The notes under the pieces were generated by a model. That model was not told the DNA's origin. It searched no databases and saw only the letters and a program-made list of their open reading frames with translations. From Ophiura sarsii (Eukaryota; Echinodermata; Ophiuroidea; Amphilepidida; Ophiuridae), in contig CM069447.1 of NCBI GenBank assembly GCA_035610835.1, positions 64,823,060 to 64,887,059 of the forward strand: DNA of 64,000 bases. Reading direction: 5' to 3'. The position numbers were made by a program, and so were the translations under genes. Shown piece after piece: positions 20,678 to 31,341 of the stretch. How positions within the stretch are numbered: the stretch's first letter is position 1; every line of letters begins with the position of its first letter.

Positions 20678-22278
20678 GTGAATGGCAATCTGATAGTAAT
20701 TGTTGCCGTTATTGTAAGGAGTTGGGGCATTGGAAACGAGCATGCCCGGCCTTACAAGCTAAACATGAGACGTGGATGGCTAAGAGAGCGGCGTGGGTTA
20801 GGTGGTCAGAAATAAGAAGCGATCAGAATGGCGCGATAGAGGAAAGAGTGGGAGTGAGGTCGAGATGGGAAGACGAGCGTCAGAAGAGAGGGCAGGAGGA
20901 GCGTCAGAGGAGAGAGGATAGGATAGAGGAGGGGCGTCGGATTAGAGGTCAGAAGCTTCAGGCGGATGAGGAGCTTCGGAATAGGGAGAAGGTTAGGATG
21001 GAAGAGGGGCGTAAGAAGGAAGAGGAGAGAGTTAGAGTGGAAAAGGAGCGGCTGGAAAGGGAGAAGGTTAGGATGGAAGAGGGGCGTAAGAAGGAAGAGG
21101 AGAAGGTTAGAGTAGAGAAGGAACGACTGGAACGAGAGAAGATGAATGTGGAGAAGGAGCGCCTTGAAAAGGAGAAGGTTAGAGTGGAGAAGGAGCGTCT
21201 GGAAAAGGCGGGGAAGGAGCACGAGTTTTGGGGAAATGTGAGAATGGTGAGAGAGGAACAGTCTCGTCAGAGTATAGCAAAGGCGCAAGCGGACCATGAG
21301 CGTAGGGAGAGGAAAGAGGAGATCAGAGTGAAGAAGGCGCGAGAAGATGAGGAGCATAGGAAACGAAAGGAAGAGATAAAACGGGAGAAGGAGCGTGTTG
21401 CAAAGGAGAGAGTTCGGGTGGAGGAAGAACGTAAGAAGGAGGAGGAAAGAATTATGATGCAGGAGGAGCGTCGCAGGGAAGAGGAGCGTCTAGAGAGGGA
21501 GAAGGTTAGGGTTGAGGAGAGTCGGAAGCGAGTAGAGGAGGATCGTCGGAAGAGAGACGAGTGGCTTAGAGTGGAGTACGAGCGTTGGGAGGGAGAGAGG
21601 CAGGTGATAGAGGAGCAAGAACGTGAGCAGGAGGAGAAGTTGAGGCAAAAGGAAGAGCGTAAGAAAAGAAAGGAGGAGATAAGTGAGGAAAAGTGGCGCC
21701 GGAAGAGAGAGGAGGAGGCTCGTTGTAGGGAGGAGCTGAAGTTGCAGCGGGAACAGGAGAAGCGGAGGGATGACGAGAAGCTGGCCAGACAGGAACGGGA
21801 GAAGAAGGAGCATGATCGTCGCTCCGAAAAGAAGGTGGAGCAGGAGATGAAACAACCGGGGAAGGTGGATGGTAGTAAATTGAGGCCGGATGCGAAATCT
21901 TGGCCTGTAGGGGGAGCTAGGGCGAAAACAACGAGTGTGTCTATTCAGACTAATTCGCAGGATGTGCGGCCGGCGAAGGTTTTAACGGTGGGCAGTGTCA
22001 GAGCTGTACCTGCCAAGTCGGTTGGACCGAGGGAGGAGGATCGGCGTCTTCAAGATGGGGAGATGGTTGCCAAGGAGGTGGTGGAGAAATTGGTGGAGGA
22101 GAGATTGGTTGAGCAAAAGAAGGAGTTTTACAAATTTGCAGCAGATAAGTCGAGGCACACTTGCCAGGGTGTTGATCTGGTGAATTGGATGGAAGAATTT
22201 GAGAGGCTTTCGGAGCAGCATAGGAGGCAAAAAGAGGGTGATGACGCGGTTGTAGGTCTCGTTACACTGGGGTACTAG
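20563..22278 (+). CDS. LTR element ORF 3: CCHC zinc knuckle and KER-rich coiled coil
   Basis: This frame is open from 20563, after two consecutive in-frame TAGs at 20557-20562. It has no early ATG and overlaps the capsid frame by about 115 nt, so it is probably reached by -1 frameshifting or was once fused. At about 20701-20745 it encodes CCRYCKELGHWKRACP, a C-X2-C-X4-H-X4-C nucleocapsid zinc knuckle. Next come ~330 residues almost entirely of Lys, Glu and Arg heptads (20870-21860), a long rigid coiled coil. The ~140-residue C-terminal part is mixed (VNWMEEFERLSEQHRRQ near the end). Where protease and RT should follow there is a stop at 22276-22278 and then non-coding sequence. The function of the coiled coil is unknown. 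Confidence 0.68.
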   Translation, partial: YGERSYVVTGGEGRVDGAGEQCSGGGDIGQTGRGQQPVSEWQSDSNCCRYCKELGHWKRACPALQAKHETWMAKRAAWVRWSEIRSDQNGAIEERVGVRSRWEDERQKRGQEERQRREDRIEEGRRIRGQKLQADEELRNREKVRMEEGRKKEEERVRVEKERLEREKVRMEEGRKKEEEKVRVEKERLEREKMNVEKERLEKEKVRVEKERLEKAGKEHEFWGNVRMVREEQSRQSIAKAQADHERRERKEEIRVKKAREDEEHRKRKEEIKREKERVAKERVRVEEERKKEEERIMMQEERRREEERLEREKVRVEESRKRVEEDRRKRDEWLRVEYERWEGERQVIEEQEREQEEKLRQKEERKKRKEEISEEKWRRKREEEARCREELKLQREQEKRRDDEKLARQEREKKEHDRRSEKKVEQEMKQPGKVDGSKLRPDAKSWPVGGARAKTTSVSIQTNSQDVRPAKVLTVGSVRAVPAKSVGPREEDRRLQDGEMVAKEVVEKLVEERLVEQKKEFYKFAADKSRHTCQGVDLVNWMEEFERLSEQHRRQKEGDDAVVGLVTLGY

Positions 22279-22985
22279 ACAGGTGGTAGGAGCTTATAAG
22301 ATGATGTCGGAGTAGTGTTGCTCGGACACTTTTGTAGAAGTTATGGGAAGAGTTGCTGCCGGAGTTGTGTATATAAGTTGTTGTTATGGTTTTCAAATGT
22401 TCGAGTTATAAATTTCGTAGTGCACGGAGCCAGTTGGATGTGTAATCAAATGTAGAGTTGCCGAGGTGCGATGTGATGCGATGCGGATGGTGCTATGCTC
22501 AACTCGTTGTTACTGAGTGTCATATGGCTTACGCGGCCATCGCACCAGTTCCTATGAGCTGTAGCGGGAGACTCGATCCAGAGCTCCAAACAGAGGGGTT
22601 ACTACTGACCTAACCAAGGGTTGCTACTGACCCAACCACGGGTTGCTACTGACCTAACCAAGGGTTGCTGAGGACAAGAAGAAGATTTGGGAATGGCGAC
22701 AAAGAAGAAGACTCGGGAATGGCGACAAAGAAGAAGATTCGGGAACGACGGCAAAGAAGACTCGGGAATGAATACGAAGAAGATTATCGCGTCACGTGTA
22801 CTTTTAAGGCATTGTAGTAGAGTAAGATGTAGTTAGGAGGTGGTATGTATACATTGTTGTGTTAATGTATTGATGGATGTATTGGCGTAGCTCGGTGCGC
22901 GAGGGGTAGAGTGTGTAAGCGATTCCGCTTAATTATTATTATCGCTTATTGTTGACGGGGACGTCAAGTGCTAGGTGGGGGGCTG
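22279..22985 (+). other. LTR element 3' non-coding region, two short tandem arrays and polypurine tract
   Basis: No pol-like coding is seen. At 22595-22669 there are three to four units of a 22-bp repeat (GGGTTGCTACTGACCTAACC). At about 22676-22793 there are four units of a ~30-bp repeat (GAAGACTCGGGAATGGCGAC). The purine-rich AGGTGGGGGG (22973-22982) is the likely polypurine tract priming plus-strand synthesis. Confidence 0.75.
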
Positions 22986-23809
22986 TGTAGCGGGAATCGC
23001 TTTTATTATAGGTTTTGGCTGTATTTTGATTATTTAATTATAATAACAGTTGGAATACCCTTAAGACCTATTTTTGTAATGTGCGTAGTAGTGGTTAGCG
23101 CCGATTTACTCATTGTTGACCGTATCACGTTGACCGTACCGCTGCGCGGCCGTCACCTGACCTTTATGAGCCAATCAGGAGCGCTAAAATTAGCGTCGGT
23201 TTATGCTCCTCGCCATATTGGATTGGTGATGCTGTATACGCTGTGTTGGGAAAACGGAAGAGCTGAAAAGAAAACTTCCAAATCTTGCGAAAATCGGACG
23301 AATTGGTAGGCATCCTTGTAGAACAGAGCATTGGTAGCAGAGTGGAATCAGACGATCATCTTGGTGTGAATACCCATAGCCATAGGGGTTTACCTTGTGT
23401 TGCAAGGTCAGGTCAGGTCAGGTTAGACCAGGTTGTGGTAGAAGTAGGACGGACCGTTATAAAGACTTTGACCATTGACCCAATCTAATTAAAGTTTTTC
23501 TAGTTGTAATTGTTTTGGATGCGTACAATAAAACCGACGTTGTGATATATATATATTGTGTAAGAAGGAGAGCGAAAATAAACTGTGAACTTAAATAATT
23601 GTCCGTGTCATTGGTTCGCGTTATAGAGCCGAAAACGCATGGTTCTGCCCTGCAAACGAACCCGCGTGGCTGATTAACTATATAAAAGGTTTCCAAATTA
23701 AACCCTTCCCACGCCCAAAATTTGGTGGTGTCAGATCTGATCAATTCTGCACACTTGGACATCGCACGCGTGTGTAAATAAATCCTAGCTCGCTCGCGCT
23801 CCTGCGACA
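22986..23809 (+). repeat. 3' LTR
   Basis: Same length and sequence as the 5' LTR apart from one base (T at 23803). It is followed by the GAAT target duplication. Confidence 0.95.
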
Positions 23810-23812
23810 GAA

Positions 23813-23929
23813 TCATGGTATCGGTTGCAACATAAACGTAATAAGAATACTTCAAACAGTGCTACGTTATGGGGTAATCATAATGTGAGATATGCTGGTA
23901 AAGTGTTGTTTTTCCGTAAATGGATACAC
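23813..23929 (+). pseudogene. Decayed L1-like LINE, part 3
   Basis: The frame reads LWGNHNVRYAGKVLFFRKWI at about 23865-23927. This is the LWxN...GKxxFFxxW block that follows the region ending in part 2 in L1-type proteins. It shows that the RTE fragment and the LTR element were inserted into one LINE copy. Confidence 0.65.
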
Positions 23930-23952
23930 GCTCATATATATTATATATGAGC
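23930..23952. repeat. 11-bp-arm palindrome
   Basis: GCTCATATATA, one T, then TATATATGAGC form a perfect inverted repeat. GAGC recurs just before the SINE, so this may mark its insertion junction. Confidence 0.8.
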
Positions 23953-23967
23953 AATTATATATGAGCA

Positions 23968-24326
23968 GGAGAGCGTGTTGGCGCAGCGGTAGATACCCTC
24001 GCTTTGCGCCAATGAATCCCGGGTTCGAAATCTGTGCTCGGTCGGGCTTTATGTGCATTTGGTTTATCACGATCCATACACGCTCTCGCAGGTTTTCTCC
24101 GGGATCTCCGGTTTCCTCCTGCTTTCAAAATCTGTGATTAGTTGTTTCGGTTATCAAAAACTTCCTTGACCCAATGGTATTTGGGGAGCTGCATTGAAAA
24201 ATGGTGGATGTTACAATCTAAGTGCGGATAGGTTTGCGCTAGAAATTGGCAAGGCTCTATATAAATACTAATTATTATTATTATTATTATTATTATATTG
24301 TTATTATTATTATTATTATTATTATG
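23968..24326 (+). mobile_element. tRNA-derived SINE
   Basis: The head carries both RNA polymerase III promoter boxes: TGGCGCAGCGG (A box, about 23979-23989) and GGTTCGAAATC (B box, about 24022-24032). The ~200-bp body includes CTCCGGGATCTCCGGTTTCC, a motif type seen in the bodies of several animal SINEs. The 3' end is TCTATATAAATACTAATT running into an (ATT)n tail, as expected for LINE-mediated retroposition. It interrupts the L1-like LINE between parts 3 and 4. Family name not assigned. Confidence 0.85.
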
Positions 24327-24340
24327 TAAGTGTTATTATT

Positions 24341-24845
24341 ATTGAAAAATGATTTATTAACTTGAGAGAACTCGAGAATATTATAAAATGTCCTTTTAAC
24401 ATGTTTAATCTATACAAGCTGATAACATCAACCCCTAAACGTTGGAAAGACAAGATCAAAGAAGGGGATCTGAGATGGTTTGAACAAGTAAAAAAAAAAG
24501 ATGAAATAAATGACCAGTATGTACATGTTTCTATATTAAGTTCGAAAAACCCTTACATGCTGTTAACTCAAGATAAACATGAAGAAAAATGTATTTAATA
24601 CTGGGAATAAAAGTTGTCACCAAGAAATGACTGGTATAACATATATATTTTTGTTTAAAATTAAGAATACAATTCTTCAGTTAACCTGATTTATAATCTA
24701 CTTCCATGCAAACAAAAAACGATATAAATGGACATTAATCGAATCAAAAAAATGTATTTTCTGTAATCAACTTGAAGATTATACACATTTGCCTGTCGCA
24801 TGTATCAAGAACAATTCCTTTTGGAAACATGTTTGAGTACTCTTA
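24341..24845 (+). pseudogene. Decayed L1-like LINE, part 4 (C-terminus)
   Basis: The frame at 24362-24595 encodes FNLYKLITSTPKRWKDKIKEG. The later segment near 24750-24835 reads CIFCNQLEDYTHLPVACIKNN then FWKHV, the C-X2-C...H...C zinc-binding motif that closes L1-type ORF2 proteins. Stops and frameshifts make it non-functional. It completes the order of LINE segments from 13336. Confidence 0.72.
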
Positions 24846-27800
24846 AATATGTTTCTTTCAGAATATCTCTTGAATACGTAAGTTGTGGCTGGAAAGTAGA
24901 ACAATTCTGAATGTGATATAGCCAATGTTATAATCATCCCTGCATGTTAAGCAATATACAAGTTTCGCATGATATATAGCGAAACCCCAAAAGAGATTCC
25001 AATACTTGTTTTATCTAGAAGGTAAAAAACTTAACGATTTACTAGCTAATTAAAAAAACACCAGAATATTCCAATCACAAATACAGAACAATGGAACGAT
25101 TTTAAAACGTGTCTAAACATTTAAATGAAAGGTACGATTCTATCTCTACCAAATATATTGTTTTGTTTTTCAACTCGACTGAGAGCGTCATGTATCAGTG
25201 ATGATCGTGAGCCACTTAACGCCATTGAAATTTGTTGGTACAGGACACTCGCTGATTGAGTCATGATCTCCGTAACTTATCAACAACAAAAAATGGCTAT
25301 CCTTAATACTATGTTATAATTATGCTATGTTATTTTGTGTAAGTGATTAAAAAATTAAAAGCACGAGTGCTGCATGCACTGTGGAAACGTAAAAAAACCA
25401 AAACAATATTTGCAAGGTGACGTTGTATGCATTTGATTAATATCCGATTATTAATATTTCAAAATGAATATTAATGTATAGTAAACGCAATTTTAAATTC
25501 CATATCTCAGTGTTTACTTTTGTATACTACACCCCCACACAAAATCCATCCAATTAATATACCCTAACCGAGAGAACTATCCACCTGCCTCTGACACAGG
25601 TTTTTTCCGGTCGCCTTAGCAAGCTTATGACATCTTTTTACACGACAAATTTATTGAGCATTTTCATCAATTTACTTTTTCCTTACATACTTGCTTTAAG
25701 CATAATAAAGCTATGTGTAGGTTTTTTCCTGGGAAATCTTTTAAAGTTAAAGGTTTGAAGTCTGTATTGTTTAACACAAAGACTGCATACCGTAACTAAT
25801 GTAAATGCACTTTTGCTTTAATATATCTTATACATGTATATGTCTTGCCTGAGTGCTAATTTTAAGGCATCTTTAGTATTCAAAGGCCACGAACAAAAAA
25901 AACCTGTTCTACGGCTCCGACCGACCCATACATTTTTAGAATTTTGAAATAGTTATATATATATTTGTGAAAACAATTGAAATAAAAATGAGAGAATTAA
26001 AGAATTGCAATGGTCTCTTTTGGCATATTTGGGAACATTCATACAAAAATCACGACAAAAAACACAACAAGCATAAACGAACGTTCTGTTTCCATCAATG
26101 TATACACAAATTGATCTCAATTTCTGTAAGTACTAGTATAGTCTTAACCCAAAGCAATTAGTGTTCACATTTATTTAGGGTAAACATAAAAGATAATGAC
26201 TAATTAAATATCAGCTAATATATAAGGTTAGGATATATCAGGTTCATTCCTTTCAGCCATTCATTTATTATTCGTTGGTAACCAACTATACCAATCACGA
26301 TTGAAGTAAATGTTCTATATTTAGTCAAAAGTATGAGATCGTTTTCAAATGAAAGTTGGCGTAAATAATATTCGAACAAATGGTTGCCTTAGCATACAAC
26401 CAATTTATTCTTATCTATTCGGAGTGAACAGAATTATAGCAAAACTGGCGCATATTCAATCGTATGTGTGTTGATAAACTATTTATTAGTTAAGACTCTT
26501 TTACTAATGAAGTAATGAAGAAGAAAAAGTCAAATTACACAACATATCAGGTCAGAAAATAATAGGATATATGATTGAATTAGCCTATTATCATTCTTAT
26601 GTTTCTATTATCATTCAATTATGCCACATTTTTCTAATAAAACAATTGAGACCATTCTTTGATGACATTACTGAAATTCTTTATTTGAAATATTGGATGA
26701 GAGTGAAGTAATAATCAAGTACTTATGCATAACAATCCCAACAATTATCCTTTAATGAAATGAATAAGGACGTACTGTATGAGTAAATATGGCTCATAGG
26801 TATACGTAGAATATTAGTTTGTATCAAAATACGTCTAAGCAACAATGAAAATAGAATTTACCCACTGCAAATAATCCATTCTAATATAGAAACACTGGCA
26901 TCGATCTCAGCTCTAAGTTTCCTTTGATAAATGGTGAAACGAAATATAATTTAAAGTTAAACGCTTATCGTATACATATTACGTACACCGACATAATGCC
27001 TATGAGCCATACGTACTGTTTCTAAATTGTAAATAATACTCATAATGATATTAACCATATGAAATTAGTTGTTATTCTTTATTTACAAAACATCAGTTCA
27101 TTTGTATATTTAATCATAGTAAACATAACAAGCAGTTGTTTGCAAATAAAGTACTTAAACAGTATTATGAATTATAATAATAATAATAATAATAACCATA
27201 ATCATGTACCACAATACCTGTTAATCTAGAATGATTTATACCATGTATGCTTTTCGATGAAAAATATGAACATAAACAACAGTTTACTACTAGAGTATCT
27301 ATGTGACACCTGAATACTACTGGTGGACTTGTCCTCTACCTGTCAATTTCATCTATGGTCGTGCTCCACGAATTGGAATCCCGTATTTTGAGGAGGTGTG
27401 ACATTTTTACACTGTTAATGATGTTTATGATATCACCGTTTCTATATTTCTCGTCATAAAATAACCAATTTTGTGGCATTACAAAGCACGATAAATATTC
27501 TTTCCATACCAACCATAAAATAATGCCTTAAATATTTCAGTTTTAATTGGGAGCAAATAATTGATCAACGGGTGCTTTGGGAGGAGGAGGAGGAGGAGGA
27601 GGAGGAGGAACCGGAGGAGGAACCGGAGGAGGAGGCGCCAATCTCTTGTCAAGTTATGACTAACTTCATTCACTTCACTTATTGATAATCGATATACATG
27701 TACATGCTAGATGGACTGTCTTAGAGATCGGACTGATGTGTACAGTTGAGGAGTAAACAGGAGTGTTGGGGAGGAGGATGAGGAATCGCAGTGAGGAGCT

Positions 27801-27854
27801 TATCTCACAGACATGCAATGAAGTACTTCATTCACATCACTTATTGACGATACA
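24846..27854. other. Intergenic, no gene seen
   Basis: AT-rich sequence without supported coding. Small items: a (TAA)n run at about 27172-27195 and a GGAGGA-rich tract at 27581-27633 that yields an artefactual poly-Leu frame on the reverse strand. CTCATAGGTATACGTA near 26795 and TGCCTATGAGCCATACGTAC near 26997 are partly complementary and may be the ends of a degraded foldback element. Confidence 0.4.
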
Positions 27855-27862
27855 TGCTAGAT

Positions 27863-28215
27863 CAGGCTTTCTCAACTAGATTTACTGATGCGCCACATTT
27901 TAGTAACCAACTTGTTGAAGCTCCACTTGGTCATATTTTTTTAGAATTTCCAATGGCAAAATTCCCTTCACAAAATATTTTAATATTTATATATGTAGGC
28001 AACATAATAACTAATATTACTCTTTTGAGGGCACATGCGCGCGTAGCGCGCGAAAAATTGCTGTCTTTATACATCTGACCGTCATACGCCTATGAAATCT
28101 GGCTATAATATCATGATATGATTTATTTTTAAAACAAATTCTAACCACTCTCGCGCCACTTAAGATGCCTTGATGCGCCACAAGTGGCGCGCGCGCCACC
28201 ATTTGAGAATGCCTG
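27863..28215. mobile_element. hAT-type MITE
   Basis: 353 bp flanked by a perfect 8-bp target duplication, TGCTAGAT (27855-27862 and 28216-28223). The terminal inverted repeats CAGGCTTTCTCAA and TTGAGAATGCCTG match at 12 of 13 positions. The 8-bp duplication and CAGG..TTCTCAA termini are diagnostic of hAT (Charlie-like) elements. The interior is non-coding but has a CpG-rich GTGGCGCGCGCGCCAC-like palindrome near 28184-28199. Confidence 0.93.
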
Positions 28216-28223
28216 TGCTAGAT

Positions 28224-30470
28224 AGAATGTCAGAGAGATTGGCTGTGTGTACCGATTAGATGTATACCGATTTATTTATTTATACTGATACTAATTCATA
28301 CACTTGTGCAAAATATCTTAAAATAAATTAACCACTTCATGGAGTGAAACAGTATAAATATTGCGATACCAGCTCAACAAGTCCCTTTTACATTCTGTAC
28401 GTGTGGTATGTTTACTTTGCTATAAATGTATAACCAGACAAATGACAGCTTACAAATTACAAGGTATGCACGCTCTACTGCATGCATACCGAGTGAGCTC
28501 AAAAAAGCCCGCGTGTACATATATACTATACGGTGTGCATATTGCATGCGCGCAATCTTAAAATGTGTCCAGAATTTGTGACATCTTTATCAATTTTGAA
28601 AGATTTACGGCGCGTAACGAGATATGGGAAGGGGTGGGAGCTGAGTTCATCGGTGTCTTTGTTAATAGTCTGTTGATCATTGTCGGACAAAAGTACTTAC
28701 ATTGCATCTTGCACCATTACTGAATACTAATTGATTTTACCCAAGCTTAAAATTTGTTATGGCAGTACACTGAAGAATACAGATTGTTTTCAAAAATAAG
28801 CGCTCCGTTAGATCGCATGTGCTTTATTTTGTAACATCCTGTATAATGATGTTATTGGCCATATTAGATCTAGTATGTATATCCAGCCAAACATTTCTAA
28901 CTGTAACATGCTCATTTTATGTGTGTTTTATTTCATTTCATTATCTTTGATTTCATCAAAATCAAATCAAAAAGTGAAGAAACGCGTGGATTGAGTACTC
29001 GATCACACATGTGCATTTCGCTTGTAACACCCTGAATAACATGGTAATTATTGGTCATATGTTTGTTTTTGGTGTAATATTATTATAAAACGTTAATTTA
29101 AAATGTATTATGACACTAAATTAGGATAACGGTTAACTTTATTTCAGAAAAACGTTTTCATATACTTATATTGTTACAAATGTTGACCACTCTGTATAAG
29201 GTATCCTTTATAACTAAAGATATAAAATGGAAACATTTTTCTTTGTAATACTAGTGTTTACTTTTGAATTATGCAGCTTCAAGGTATCTTCAAGGTATGT
29301 AAATGACCAGTGAACATTTTGTATATTTAGTGCATTTATTGATGTTTACACCCTATACATTATCTACCCACACTGTATAATGACCTTGATATTTTCATTG
29401 TGAGATTTGGAAATGTGTATGCTTTCTGGAAATGTACACTTTGCTTATACTCCTATGCATAGTTTTAATGCTAAAAAAAGTTTAAGCAAAATCCATGCGA
29501 TGTTTCCATTTTTAGCATATGTCATACAAAGGGGTCCCAACCCAAGGCACACGACCCCATATATATCTCTTCTTTTTTTTTAGGTGTGGCACTACATTGA
29601 TGAGCAATCGATGAATACCTGCTTATCAATTTCAGTGCATTTCGAATAATTAACTTCAGAGCATTGATAAGACTGCTACTACATGTACCTCACAAACTTT
29701 ACAAACGGATCGATTAACCATTTAGTGGACGTTAAAACACGACACATCAAATTAACTGCATACAATTTGTGCTGAACATAGTCTGTGATTGAAAATAATT
29801 TCAAACGAGATGATTTAAGTTAAAATTGTAGTCCACATTTTGTTTAAAACAGTCTATAAGAGAGAATTTTATGCGCACAAGGCTAGTAGGAAAAATATGT
29901 ATTACTAACTAAATAAAAAAGTAAGTAAGATTTAGACTTTTATAATTCCTTTATCATTGATTCAGTTAGTTAATGAAAACGATTAATTAGTATTTAATCA
30001 ATTACAATGTTAATTAAAGCACTAAACTGATTATGAAATTAATGAAGTTAGAATCAAATTGAAAATCTGATTATGAAAATTGTGCTACAATTATGCAGTT
30101 ATTCGTGTCAATAGTCGCAGTTGACATGGTTGGTACAATAAATGAGACCTCTTCTTGACAGCTTTAGCACGGCTCGGTAGTAATTTATATAAATACTTAA
30201 TCAATTTAAGATATTAATGGATCTCCATATGATATATCACTGGTGATGAATGAACCGACGTGGAATTGAATGGTGATATTGACATACATGTGAGGAAAAA
30301 AACCCGGCAAAATTACTATTCACGCTCTGTGGTTATCAAAATGACTAGGCGTAACGAATGAAATTACCTTAGCCAATGAATAATTGAAAACACCAAACGT
30401 CAAAAAACGTATACATAGGTAATATAACCGTATTACGTTGAAACCAGCTAATACCTTAGTGAATTACAAA
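28224..30470. other. Intergenic, no gene seen
   Basis: AT-rich, with no supported gene. Degenerate CTGTATAA(TG) motifs recur near 28838, 29030, 29193 and 29370 but are too diverged to define a repeat unit. Confidence 0.4.
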
Positions 30471-30482
30471 CGACACTATGCA

Positions 30483-30490
30483 TATATAAG
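30483..30490 (+). promoter_or_regulatory. Possible TATA box upstream of the receptor gene
   Basis: TATATAAG followed by GGCC lies about 860 bp before the receptor start codon. It is the best TATA-like match in this upstream stretch, but several ATGs intervene, so use of this start would need a spliced 5' leader. Weak support. Confidence 0.25.
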
Positions 30491-31142
30491 GCCTGTAAAG
30501 ACGGCTAAATGTGCAGCAGTTTGTAACAAAACGGATTACCTAGTCGTGCAGTTGATATTAGTGATCCGGTGTCACTAGTTTACACAGGTTGGGTTTATAG
30601 CATTTCCAACGCTGGAATCATTGAGTTACGTGTTTGGCTGGCTAAGGCTGATTACAAATATTGTATGACGCCTGCGATAATGACATTGAAACATAGTGAT
30701 AGGTAAACTTTACAGAATACCTCATTAGAGATTTTATGTCGAGTTTTTCAATGTGAAGACAATTGTACACATCATTTCTACCTGCCTTGCAGCTCTTGTG
30801 AATATACGTTATATCTTGGACCATTACAGAGCAAGTATCTTGTATTTATCGTATTTAAACATCAGTTGGCCGGGGATTTAGATTGCTAGTGATGTGTTAT
30901 GATATCATATATTTTTGTATTTGGACTGCTGTTTACGATAAGCAAAACTCGTTATCCATTACCAAGTTCTGTCAACTAGTACCACCTGCTGTGAAACTTT
31001 GCTAAGTGTTGTCGAACATTGCCATTATGGTGTAGCCAATTGTTGCCATTGCATTCAGCTGTCAAGGTTTGCTAACTCATGTCAACAAATTGCTGTTGTC
31101 ATTGAAAGCCAAGAAACGTTAACATTTTGTAACGCATTGCCA

Positions 31143-31290
31143 CCATCTATAAACCATATATCAAACCTCTGATTTGATTTCGTTGTGGACAATTCCAATA
31201 AATAGTGAATAGTGTTCACACATTCAGTTTCGTTTCGCTGGTAAACTAGCAGCTTCGTCAGACTTGCTATCTTTATACCATATATCAAAC
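31143..31290. repeat. Short direct repeat in the receptor 5' flank
   Basis: ACCATATATCAAAC with a CTAT(C/A)T(A/T)TA-type prefix occurs at 31143-31166 and again at 31267-31290, 124 bp apart. Between them, on the reverse strand, is a CTGACGA...GAAAC stretch resembling a hammerhead core without its outer stems. Confidence 0.5.
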
Positions 31291-31341
31291 ATTTACCAAT
31301 CACTAACTGTTATTATTTAACGGCGTATACATCTTTGAAAG

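Larger units (their letters stand above)
16167..23809 (+). mobile_element. Gag-only (non-autonomous) LTR retrotransposon, full length
   Basis: A 7643-bp element with 824-bp LTRs (TG...CA) at a constant offset of 6819 bp. By eye the two LTRs differ at a single base (16984 C / 23803 T), so insertion is recent. A 4-bp target duplication, GAAT, lies at 16163-16166 and 23810-23813. A tRNA-Leu primer-binding site follows the 5' LTR and a purine-rich tract precedes the 3' LTR. The interior encodes a gag-like polyprotein with very long coiled coils, a capsid-type domain and one CCHC zinc knuckle. I find no protease, RT, RNase H or integrase in any frame, so mobilisation in trans is inferred. The gag style and the Leu primer suggest Ty3/gypsy affinity. 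Confidence 0.9.

Noticed and set aside
28838..29390. Recurring CTGTATAATG-like motifs suggestive of a mariner-derived array
   Set aside because: Only 8-10 bases are shared and spacing varies; no inverted ends or unit could be established.
31235..31262. Reverse-strand CTGACGA...CAGC-GAAAC, resembling a second hammerhead core
   Set aside because: Stem II pairs only with an extra unpaired A, and no complementary stem I strand or NUH cleavage site follows GAAAC. Treated as chance or a decayed remnant.
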